From NCBI GenBank assembly GCA_911728455.2, contig OU452236.1, forward strand, positions 14,123,838-14,187,837: 64,000 nt of DNA. The letters are read 5' to 3'. Shown here in pieces: positions 39,101 through 51,100 of this stretch. Made by a program: the position numbers and the translations under genes. The notes beneath the pieces are model-generated. The model was given only the letters and a program-made list of their open reading frames with translations. It was not told the origin of the DNA and did no database searches. The stretch is from Marthasterias glacialis. Lineage: Eukaryota > Echinodermata > Asteroidea > Forcipulatida > Asteriidae. Positions within the stretch are counted from its first letter, which is position 1; every line of letters begins with the position of its first letter.

Positions 39101-42100
39101 TAGCTTCAGCTGTTGTAGTTACACCAGCAGTTGTTGTAGTTTCAGTTGTTGTAGTTACATCAGCAGTTGTTGTAGCTTCAGCTGTTGTAGTTACATCAGC
39201 AGTTGTTGTAGCTTCAGCTGTTGTAGTTACATCAGCAGTTGTTGTAGCTTCAGCTGTTGTAGTTACATCAGCAGTTGTGGTAGCTTCACTCGTTGTAGTT
39301 GCATCAGCTGTTGTTGTTGCTTCAACTGTTGTAGTTACATCAGCAGTTGTGGTAACTTGAGCTGTTGTAGTAACATCAGCTGTTGTAGTAACATCTGCAG
39401 TTGTTGTAAAATCAGCTTTTGTAGTTACATCAGCAGTTGTTGTAGCTTTACCTGGTGGAGTTACATCAGCAGTTGTTGTAGCTTCAGCTGTTGTAGTTAC
39501 ATCAGCTGTTGTTGTAGCTTCAGCTGTTGTAGTAACATATGCAGTTGTAGCTTCAGCTGTTGTAGTAACATCTGCAGTTGTTGTAGCTTCAGCTGTTGTA
39601 GTTAGATCAGCAGTTGTAGCTTCACCTGTTGTAGTTATATCAGCAGCTGTTGTAGCTTCAGCTGTTGTAGTTACATCAGCAGTTGTGGTAGCTTCAGCTG
39701 TTGTAGTTACATCTGCAGTTGTTTTAGCTTCAGCTGTTGTAGTTACATCAGCAGTTGTTTTAGCTTCAGCTGTTGTAGTTACATCAGCAGTTGTTGTAGC
39801 TTCAGCTGTTGTAGTTACATCAGCTGTTGTTGTTGCTTCAACTGTTGTAGTTACATCAGCAGTTGTAGTAACTTGAGCTGTTGTAGTAACATCAGCTGTT
39901 GTAGTAACATCTGCAGTTGTTTGAACTTCAGCTGTTGTAGTAATATCTGCTGTTGTTTGAGCTTCAGCTGTTATAGTTACATCAACAGTTGTTGTACCTT
40001 TACCTGGTGTAGATACATCAGCAGTTGTAGCTTCAGCTGTTGTAGTTACATCAGCTGTTGTTGTAGCTGCAGCTGTTGTAGTAACATATGCAGTTGTTGT
40101 AGCTTCAGCTGTTGTAGTAACATCTGCAGTTGTTGTAGTTTCAGCTGTTGTAGTTAGATCAGCAGTTGTAGCTTTAGCTGTTGTAGTTATATCAGCAGCT
40201 GTTGTAGCTTCAGCTGTTGTAGTTACATCAGCAGTTGTTGTAGCTTCCACTGTTGTAGTAACATCTGCACTTGTTGTAGCTTCAGCTGTTGTAGTTACAT
40301 CAGCAGTTGTTGTAGCTTCAGCTGTTGTTGTTATATCAGCAGTTGTTGTAGGTTGAGCTGTTGTAATAACATCAGCAGTTGTTGTAGCTTCAGCTGTTGT
40401 AGTTACATCAGCTGTTGTTGTAGCTTCAACTGTTGTAGTAACCTCTGCAGTTGTTGTAGCTTCAGCTGTTGTAGTTACATCAGCAGTTGTTTTAGCTTCA
40501 GCTGTTGTAGTTACATCAGCAGTTGTTGTAGCTTCAGCTGTTGTAGTTACATCAGCTGTTGTTGTAGCTTCAACTGTTGTAGTAACATCTGCAGTTGTTG
40601 TAGCTTCAGCTGTTGTAGTTACATCAGCTGTTGTTGTAGCTTCAACTGTTGTAGTAACCTCTGCAGTAGTTGTAGCTTCAGCTGTTGTAGTTACATCAGC
40701 AGTTGTGGTAGCTTCAGCTGTCGTACTTACATCTGCAGTTGTTGTAGCTTCAGCTGTTGTAGTTACATCAGCAGTTGTAGCTTCAGCTGTTGTAGTTACC
40801 TCAGCAGTTGTGATAGCTTCAGCTTTTGTAGTTACATCAGCAGTTGTGGTAGCTTCAGCTGTTGTAGTTACCTCAGCTGTTGTAGTTAACTTAGGTGTTG
40901 TAGTTACATCAGCAGTCTTTGTATCTTCAGCTGCTGTAGTTACATCAGCTGTTGTTGTAGCTGCAGCTGTTGTAGTAACATATGCAGTTGTTGTAGCTTC
41001 AGCTGTTGTAGTAACATCTGCAGTTGTTGTAGTTTCAGCTGTTGTAGTTAGATCAGCAGTTGTAGCTTTAGCTGTTGTAGTTATATCAGCAGCTGTTGTA
41101 GCTTCAGCTGTTGTAGTTACATCAGCAGTTGTTGTAGCTTCCACTGTTGTAGTAACATCTGCACTTGTTGTAGCTTCAGCTGTTGTAGTTACATCAGCAG
41201 TTGTTGTAGCTTCAGCTGTTGTTGTTATATCAGCAGTTGTTGTAGGTTGAGCTGTTGTAATAACATCAGCAGTTGTTGTAGCTTCAGCTGTTGTAGTTAC
41301 ATCAGCTGTTGTTGTAGCTTCAACTGTTGTAGTAACCTCTGCAGTTGTTGTAGCTTCAGCTGTTGTAGTTACATCAGCAGTTGTTTTAGCTTCAGCTGTT
41401 GTAGTTACATCAGCAGTTGTTGTAGCTTCAGCTGTTGTAGTTACATCAGCTGTTGTTGTAGCTTCAACTGTTGTAGTAACATCTGCAGTTGTTGTAGCTT
41501 CAGCTGTTGTAGTTACATCAGCTGTTGTTGTAGCTTCAACTGTTGTAGTAACCTCTGCAGTAATTGTAGCTTCAGCTGTTGTAGTTACATCAGCAGTTGT
41601 GGTAGCTTCAGCTGTCGTACTTACATCTGCAGTTGTTGTAGCTTCAGCTGTTGTAGTTACATCAGCAGTTGTAGCTTCAGCTGTTGTAGTTACCTCAGCA
41701 GTTGTGATAGCTTCAGCTTTTGTAGTTACATCAGCAGTTGTGGTAGCTTCAACTGTTGTAGTTACCTCAGCTGTTGTAGTTAACTTAGGTGTTGTAGTTA
41801 CATCAGCAGTTGTGGTATCTTCAGCTGCTGTAGTTACCTCAGCAATTGTAGTAACATCTGCAGTTGTAGCTTCAGCTGTTGTAGTTACATCAGCAGTTGT
41901 GGTAGCTTCAGCTGTTGTTGTAGCTTCAACTGTTGTTGTAGCTTCAGCTGTTGTAGTTACATCAGCTGTTGTTGTAGCTTCAACTGTTGTAGTAACATCT
42001 GCAGTAGTTGTATCTTCAGCTGTTGTAGTTACATCAGCAGTTGTGGTAGCTTCAGCTGTCGTACTTACATCTGCAGTTGTTGTAGCTTCAGCTGTTGTAA

Positions 42101-45100
42101 TTGTATCAGCTGTTGTTGTAGCTTCAATAGTTGTAGTGACATCTGCAGTTGTTGTAACTTCAGCTGTTGTAGTAACATCAGCAGTTGTTGTACCTTCGGC
42201 TGTTGTAGTTACATCAGTAGTTGTAGCTTCAGCTGTTGTAGTTACATCAGCTGTTGTTGTAGCTTCAGCTGTTGTAGTTACATCTGCAGTTGTTGTAGCT
42301 TCAGCTGTTGTAGTTACACCAGCAGTTGTTGTAGTTTCAGTTGTTGTAGTTACATCAGCAGTTGTTGTAGCTTCAGCTGTTGTAGTTACATCAGCAGTTG
42401 TTGTAGCTTCAGCTGTTGTAGTTACATCAGCAGTTGTTGTAGCTTCAGCTGTTGTAGTTACATCAGCAGTTGTTGTAGCTTCACTCGTTGTATTTGCATC
42501 AGCTGTTGTTGTTGCTTCAACTGTTGTAGTTACATCAGCAGTTGTGGTAATTTGAGCTGTTGTAGTAACATCAGCTGTTGTAGTAACATCTGCAGTTGTT
42601 GTAACTTCAGCTGTTGTAGTTACATCAGTAGTTGTAGCTTCAGCTGTTGTAGTTACATTAGCAGTTGTGGTAGCTTCAGCTGTTGTAGTAACATCAGCTG
42701 TTGTAGTAACATCTGCAGTTGTTGTAAAATCAGCTTTTGTAGTTACATCAGCAGTTGTTGTAGCTTTACCTGGTGGAGTTACATCAGCAGTTGTTTTAGC
42801 TTCAGCTGTTGTAGTTACATCAGCTGTTGTTGTAGCTTCAGCTGTTGTAGTAACATATGCAGTTGTAGCTTCAGCTGTTGTAGTAACATCTGCAGTTGTT
42901 GTAGCTTCAGCTGTTGTAGTTAGATCAGCAGTTGTAGCTTCACCTGTTGTAGTTATATCAGCAGCTGTTGTAGCTTCAGCTGTTGTAGTTACATCAGCAG
43001 TTGTGGTAGCTTCAGCTGTTGTAGTTACATCTGCAGTTGTTTTAGCTTCAGCTGTTGTAGTTACATCAGCAGTTGTTTTAGCTTCAGCTGTTGTAGTTAC
43101 ATCAGCAGTTGTTGTAGCTTCAGCTGTTGTAGTTACATCAGCTGTTGTTGTTGCTTCAACTGTTGTAGTTACATCAGCAGTTGTAGTAACTTGAGCTGTT
43201 GTAGTAACATCAGCTGTTGTAGTAACATCTGCAGTTGTTTGAACTTCAGCTGTTGTAGTAATATCTGCTGTTGTTTGAGCTTCAGCTGTTATAGTTACAT
43301 CAACAGTTGTTGTACCTTTACCTTGTGTAGATACATCAGCAGTTGTAGCTTCAGCTGTTGTAGTTACATCAGCTGTTGTTGTAGCTGCAGCTGTTGTAGT
43401 AACATACGCAGTTGTTGTAGCTTCAGCTGTTGTAGTAACATCTGCAGTTGTTGTAGTTTCAGCTGTTGTAGCTAGATCAGCAGTTGTAGCTTTAGCTGTT
43501 GTAGTTATATCAGCAGCTGTTGAAGCTTCAGCTGTTGTAGTTACATCAGCAGTTGTTGTAGCTTCCACTGTTGTAGTAACATCTGCACTTGTTGTAGCTT
43601 CAGCTGTTGTAGTTACATCAGCAGTTGTTGTAGCTTCAGCTGTTGTTGTTATATCAGCAGTTGTTGTAGGTTGAGCTGTTGTAATAACATCAGCAGTTGT
43701 TGTAGCTTCAGCTGTTGTTGTAGCTTCAACTGTTGTAGTAACATCTGCAGTTGTTGTAGCTTCAGCTGTTGTAGTTACACCAGCAGTTGTTGTAGTTTCA
43801 GTTGTTGTAGTTACATCAGCAGTTGTTGTAGCTTCAGCTGTTGTAGTTACATCAGCAGTTGTTGTAGCTTCAGCTGTTGTAGTTACATCAGCAGTTGTTG
43901 TAGCTTCAGCTGTTGTAGTTACATCAGCAGTTGTGGTAGCTTCACTCGTTGTAGTTGCATCAGCTGTTGTTGTTGCTTCAACTGTTGTAGTTACATCAGC
44001 AGTTGTGGTAACTTGAGCTGTTGTAGTAACATCAGCTGTTGTAGTAACATCTGCAGTTGTTGTAAAATCAGCTTTTGTAGTTACATCAGCAGTTGTTGTA
44101 GCTTTACCTGGTGGAGTTACATCAGCAGTTGTTGTAGCTTCAGCTGTTGTAGTTACATCAGCTGTTGTTGTAGCTTCAGCTGTTGTAGTAACATATGCAG
44201 TTGTAGCTTCAGCTGTTGTAGTAACATCTGCAGTTGTTGTAGCTTCAGCTGTTGTAGTTAGATCAGCAGTTGTAGCTTCACCTGTTGTAGTTATATCAGC
44301 AGCTGTTGTAGCTTCAGCTGTTGTAGTTACATCAGCAGTTGTGGTAGCTTCAGCTGTTGTAGTTACATCTGCAGTTGTTTTAGCTTCAGCTGTTGTAGTT
44401 ACATCAGCAGTTGTTTTAGCTTCAGCTGTTGTAGTTACATCAGCAGTTGTTGTAGCTTCAGCTGTTGTAGTTACATCAGCTGTTGTTGTTGCTTCAACTG
44501 TTGTAGTTACATCAGCAGTTGTAGTAACTTGAGCTGTTGTAGTAACATCAGCTGTTGTAGTAACATCTGCAGTTGTTTGAACTTCAGCTGTTGTAGTAAT
44601 ATCTGCTGTTGTTTGAGCTTCAGCTGTTATAGTTACATCAACAGTTGTTGTACCTTTACCTGGTGTAGATACATCAGCAGTTGTAGCTTCAGCTGTTGTA
44701 GTTACATCAGCTGTTGTTGTAGCTGCAGCTGTTGTAGTAACATATGCAGTTGTTGTAGCTTCAGCTGTTGTAGTAACATCTGCAGTTGTTGTAGTTTCAG
44801 CTGTTGTAGTTAGATCAGCAGTTGTAGCTTTAGCTGTTGTAGTTATATCAGCAGCTGTTGTAGCTTCAGCTGTTGTAGTTACATCAGCAGTTGTTGTAGC
44901 TTCCACTGTTGTAGTAACATCTGCACTTGTTGTAGCTTCAGCTGTTGTAGTTACATCAGCAGTTGTTGTAGCTTCAGCTGTTGTTGTTATATCAGCAGTT
45001 GTTGTAGGTTGAGCTGTTGTAATAACATCAGCAGTTGTTGTAGCTTCAGCTGTTGTAGTTACATCAGCTGTTGTTGTAGCTTCAACTGTTGTAGTAACCT

Positions 45101-48100
45101 CTGCAGTTGTTGTAGCTTCAGCTGTTGTAGTTACATCAGCAGTTGTTTTAGCTTCAGCTGTTGTAGTTACATCAGCAGTTGTTGTAGCTTCAGCTGTTGT
45201 AGTTACATCAGCTGTTGTTGTAGCTTCAACTGTTGTAGTAACATCTGCAGTTGTTGTAGCTTCAGCTGTTGTAGTTACATCAGCTGTTGTTGTAGCTTCA
45301 ACTGTTGTAGTAACCTCTGCAGTAGTTGTAGCTTCAGCTGTTGTAGTTACATCAGCAGTTGTGGTAGCTTCAGCTGTCGTACTTACATCTGCAGTTGTTG
45401 TAGCTTCAGCTGTTGTAGTTACATCAGCAGTTGTAGCTTCAGCTGTTGTAGTTACCTCAGCAGTTGTGATAGCTTCAGCTTTTGTAGTTACATCAGCAGT
45501 TGTGGTAGCTTCAGCTGTTGTAGTTACCTCAGCTGTTGTAGTTAACTTAGGTGTTGTAGTTACATCAGCAGTCTTTGTATCTTCAGCTGCTGTAGTTACA
45601 TCAGCTGTTGTTGTAGCTGCAGCTGTTGTAGTAACATATGCAGTTGTTGTAGCTTCAGCTGTTGTAGTAACATCTGCAGTTGTTGTAGTTTCAGCTGTTG
45701 TAGTTAGATCAGCAGTTGTAGCTTTAGCTGTTGTAGTTATATCAGCAGCTGTTGTAGCTTCAGCTGTTGTAGTTACATCAGCAGTTGTTGTAGCTTCCAC
45801 TGTTGTAGTAACATCTGCACTTGTTGTAGCTTCAGCTGTTGTAGTTACATCAGCAGTTGTTGTAGCTTCAGCTGTTGTTGTTATATCAGCAGTTGTTGTA
45901 GGTTGAGCTGTTGTAATAACATCAGCAGTTGTTGTAGCTTCAGCTGTTGTAGTTACATCAGCTGTTGTTGTAGCTTCAACTGTTGTAGTAACCTCTGCAG
46001 TTGTTGTAGCTTCAGCTGTTGTAGTTACATCAGCAGTTGTTTTAGCTTCAGCTGTTGTAGTTACATCAGCAGTTGTTGTAGCTTCAGCTGTTGTAGTTAC
46101 ATCAGCTGTTGTTGTAGCTTCAACTGTTGTAGTAACATCTGCAGTTGTTGTAGCTTCAGCTGTTGTAGTTACATCAGCTGTTGTTGTAGCTTCAACTGTT
46201 GTAGTAACCTCTGCAGTAATTGTAGCTTCAGCTGTTGTAGTTACATCAGCAGTTGTGGTAGCTTCAGCTGTCGTACTTACATCTGCAGTTGTTGTAGCTT
46301 CAGCTGTTGTAGTTACATCAGCAGTTGTAGCTTCAGCTGTTGTAGTTACCTCAGCAGTTGTGATAGCTTCAGCTTTTGTAGTTACATCAGCAGTTGTGGT
46401 AGCTTCAACTGTTGTAGTTACCTCAGCTGTTGTAGTTAACTTAGGTGTTGTAGTTACATCAGCAGTTGTGGTATCTTCAGCTGCTGTAGTTACCTCAGCA
46501 ATTGTAGTAACATCTGCAGTTGTAGCTTCAGCTGTTGTAGTTACATCAGCAGTTGTGGTAGCTTCAGCTGTTGTTGTAGCTTCAACTGTTGTTGTAGCTT
46601 CAGCTGTTGTAGTTACATCAGCTGTTGTTGTAGCTTCAACTGTTGTAGTAACATCTGCAGTAGTTGTATCTTCAGCTGTTGTAGTTACATCAGCAGTTGT
46701 GGTAGCTTCAGCTGTCGTACTTACATCTGCAGTTGTTGTAGCTTCAGCTGTTGTAATTGTATCAGCTGTTGTTGTAGCTTCAATAGTTGTAGTGACATCT
46801 GCAGTTGTTGTAACTTCAGCTGTTGTAGTAACATCAGCAGTTGTTGTACCTTCGGCTGTTGTAGTTACATCAGTAGTTGTAGCTTCAGCTGTTGTAGTTA
46901 CATCAGCTGTTGTTGTAGCTTCAGCTGTTGTAGTTACATCTGCAGTTGTTGTAGCTTCAGCTGTTGTAGTTACACCAGCAGTTGTTGTAGTTTCAGTTGT
47001 TGTAGTTACATCAGCAGTTGTTGTAGCTTCAGCTGTTGTAGTTACATCAGCAGTTGTTGTAGCTTCAGCTGTTGTAGTTACATCAGCAGTTGTTGTAGCT
47101 TCAGCTGTTGTAGTTACATCAGCAGTTGTTGTAGCTTCACTCGTTGTATTTGCATCAGCTGTTGTTGTTGCTTCAACTGTTGTAGTTACATCAGCAGTTG
47201 TGGTAATTTGAGCTGTTGTAGTAACATCAGCTGTTGTAGTAACATCTGCAGTTGTTGTAACTTCAGCTGTTGTAGTTACATCAGTAGTTGTAGCTTCAGC
47301 TGTTGTAGTTACATTAGCAGTTGTGGTAGCTTCAGCTGTTGTAGTTACATCATCAGTTCCGGTAGCTTCAGCTGTTGTAGTTACATCAGCAGTTGTTTTA
47401 GATTCAGCTGTTGTAGTTACATCATTAGTTGTAGCTTCAGCTGTTGTAGTTACATCAACTGTTGTTGTAGCTTCAGCTGTAGTAGTTACATCAGCAGTTG
47501 TTGTAGTTACACCAGCAGTTGTTGTAGCTTCAGCTGTTGTAGTTACATCTGCAGCTGTTGTAGCTTCAACTGTTGTAGTTACATCAGCAGTTGTTGTAGC
47601 TTCAGCTGTTGTAGTTACATCAGCAGTTGTGGGAGCTTCAGCTGTTGTAGTTACAACAGTAGTTGTGGTAGCTTCACCTGTAGTAGTTGCATCAGCTGTT
47701 GTTGTTATTTCAACTGTTGTAGTTACATCAGCAGTTGTGGTAACTTGAGCTGTTGTAGTTACATCAGCTGTTGTAGTAACATCTGCAGTTGTTGTAGCTT
47801 CAGCTGTTGTAGTTACATCAGCTGTTGTTGTAGCTTCAGCTGTTGTAGTAACATATGCAGTTGTTGTAGCTTCAGCTGTTGTAGTAACATCTGCAGTTGT
47901 TGTAGCTTCAGCTGTTGTAGTTAGATCAGCAGTTGTACCTTCAGCTGTTGTAGTTATATCAGCAGTTGTTGTAGCTTCAGCTGTTGTAATTGTATCAGCT
48001 GTTGTTGTAGCTTCAATAGTTGTAGTAACATCTGCAGTTGTTGTAGCTACAGCTGTTGTAGTTACATCAGTAGTTGTAGTAGCTGCAGCTGTTGCAGTTA

Positions 48101-51100
48101 CTTCAGCAGCTGTGGTAGCTTCAGCTGTTGTAGTTACATCAGCGTTTGTTATACCTTCAGCTGTTGTAGTTACATCATTAGTTGTAGCTTCAGCTGTTGT
48201 AGTTACATCAACTGTTGTTGTAGCTTCAGCTGTTGTAGTTACATCAGCAGTTGTTGTAGTTACACCAGCAGTTGTTGTAGCTTCAGCTGTTGTAGTTACA
48301 TCAGCTGTTGTTGTAGCTTCAGCTGTTGTAGTAACATATGCAGTTGTTGTAGCTTCAGCTGTTGTAGTAACATCTGCAGTTGTTGTAGCTTGAGCTGTTG
48401 TAGTTATATCAGCAGCTGTTGTAGCTTCAATAGTTGTAGTTACATCAGCAGTTGTTGTAGCTTCAACCGTTGTAGTAACATCTGCAGTTGTTGTAGCTTC
48501 AGCTGTTGTAGTTACATCAGCAGTTGTTGTAGCTTCAGTTGTTGTTGTTATATCAGCAGTTGTTGTAGCTTGAGCTGTTGTAATAACATCAGCAGTTGTT
48601 GTAGTTTCAGCTGTTGTAGTTACATCAGCTGTTGTTGTAGCTTCAACTGTTGTAGTAACATCTGCAGTTGTTGTAGCTTCAGCTGTTGTAGTTACATCAG
48701 CAGTTGTTGTAGCTTCAGCTGTTGTAGTTACATCAGCAGTTGTTGTAACTTGAGCTGTTGTAGTTACATCAGCAGTTGTTGTAGCTTTACCTGGTGTACT
48801 TACATCAGCATTTGTTGTAGCTTCAGCTGTTGTAGTTACATCAGCTGTTGTTGTAGCTTCAACCGTTGTAGTAACATCTGCAGTTGTAGCTTCAGCTGTT
48901 GTAGTTACATCAGCAGTTGTTTTAGTTTCAGCTGTTGTAGTTACATCTGCAGTTGTTGTAGCTTCAGCTGTTGTAGTTACATCAGCAGTTGTTGTAGCTT
49001 CAGCTGTTGTAGTTACATCAGCAGTTGTTGTAGCTTCAGCTGTTGTAGTTACATCAGCTGTTGTTGTAGCTTCAGCTGTTGTAGTAACATCAGCAGTTGT
49101 TGTAGTTACACCAGCAGTTGTTGTAGCTTCAGCTGTTGTAGTTACATCAACTGTTGTTGTAGCTTCAGCTGTTGTAGTTACATCAGCAGTTGTTGTAGTT
49201 ACACCAGCAGTTGTTGTAGCTTCAACTGTTGTAGTTACAGCAGCAGTTGTTGTAGCTTCAGCTGTTGTAGTTACATCAGCAGTTGTGGGAGCTTCAGCTG
49301 TTGTAGTTACAACAGTAGTTGTGGTAGCTTCACCTGTAGTAGTTGCATCAGCTGTTGTTGTTATTTCAACTGTTGTAGTTACATCAGCAGTTGTGGTGAC
49401 TTGAGCTGTTGTAGTTACATCAGCTGTTGTAGTTACATCAGCAGTTGTTGTAGCTTCAGCTGTTGTAGTAACATCTGCAGTTGTTGTAGCTTCAGCTGTT
49501 GTAGTTACACCAGCAGTTGTTGTAGTTTCAGTTGTTGTAGTTACATCAGCAGTTGTTTTAGCTTCAGCTGTTGTAGTTACATCAGCAGTTGTTGTAGCTT
49601 CAACTGTTGAAGTTACATCAGCAGTTGTTGTAGCTTCAGCTGTTGTAGTTACATCAGCAGTTGTGGTAGCTTCACTCGTTGTAGCTGCATCAGCTGTTGT
49701 TGTTGCTTCAACTGTTGTAGTTACATCAGCAGTTGTGGTAACTTGAGCTGTTGTAATAACATCAGTTGTTGTAGTAACATCTGCAGTTGTTGTAACTTCA
49801 GCTGTTGTAGTTACATCAGCAGTTGTTGTAGCTTTACCTGGTGTAGTTACATCAGCAGTTGTTGTAGCTTCAGCTGTTGTAGTTACATCAGCTGTTGTTG
49901 TAGCTTCAGCTGTTGTAGTAACATACGCAGTTGTAGCTTCAGCTGTTGTAGTTATATCAGCAGCTGTTGTAGCTTCAGCTGTTGTAGTTACATCAGCTGT
50001 TGTAGTAACATCAGCAGTTGTTGTAGCTTCAGCTGTTGTAGTTACATCAGCAGTTGTTGTAGCTTCAGCTGTTGTAGTTACATCAGCAGTTGTTGTAGCT
50101 TTACCTGGTGTAGTTACATCAGCAGTTGTTGTAGCTTCAGCTGTTGTAGTAACATCTGCAGTTGTTGTAGCTTCAGCTGTTGTAGTTAGATCAGCAGTTG
50201 TAGCTTCAGCTGTTGTAGTTATATCAGCAGCTGTTGTAGCTTCAGCTGTTGTAGTTACATCTGCAATTGTTGTAGCTTCAGCTGTTGTAGTTACATCAGC
50301 AGTTGTTGTAGCTTCAGCTGTTGTAGTTACATCAGCAGTTTTGGTAGCTTCACCTGTTGTAGTTGCATCAGCTGTTGTTGTTGCTTCAACTGTTGTAGTT
50401 ACATCAGCAGTTGTGGTAACTTGAGCTGATGTAGTAACATCAGCAGTTGTAGTAACATCTGCAGTTGTTGTAACTTCAGCTGTTGTAGTTACATCAGCAG
50501 TTGTTGTAGCTTTACCTGGTGTACTTACATCAGCAGTTGTTGTAGCTTCAGCTGTTGTATTTACATCAGCTGTTGTTGTAGCTTCAGCTGTTGTAGTAAC
50601 ATATGCAGTTGTTGTAGCTTCAGCTGTTGTAGTAACATCTGCAGTTGTTGTAGCTTCAGCTGTTGTAGTTAGATCAGCAGTTGTAGCTTCAGCTGTTGTA
50701 GTTATATCAGCAGCTGTTGTAGCTTCAATAGTTGTAGTTACATCAGCAGTTGTTGTAGCTTCAACTGTTGTAGTAACATCTGCAGTTGTTGTAGCTTCAG
50801 CTGTTGTAGTTACATCAGCAGTTGTGGTAGCTTCAGTTGTTGTTGTTATATCAGCAGTTGTTGTAGCTTGAGCTGTTGTAATAACATCAGCAGTTGTTGT
50901 AGCTTCAGCTGTTGTAGTTACATCAGCTGTTGTTGTAGCTTCAACTGTTGTAGTAACATCTGCAGTTGTTGTAGCTTCAGCTGTTGTAGTTACATCTGCA
51001 GTTGTTGTAGCTTCAGCTGTTGTAGTAACATCTGCAGTTGTTGTAGCTTCAGCTGTTGTAGTTACACCAGCAGTTGTTGTAGTTTCAGTTGTTGTAGTTA

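Noticed and set aside
45798-45800. GTG at 45800 as translation start of a 9,463-residue protein
   Set aside because: It is an ordinary Val codon inside a repeat. The frame continues upstream to the window edge without a stop.
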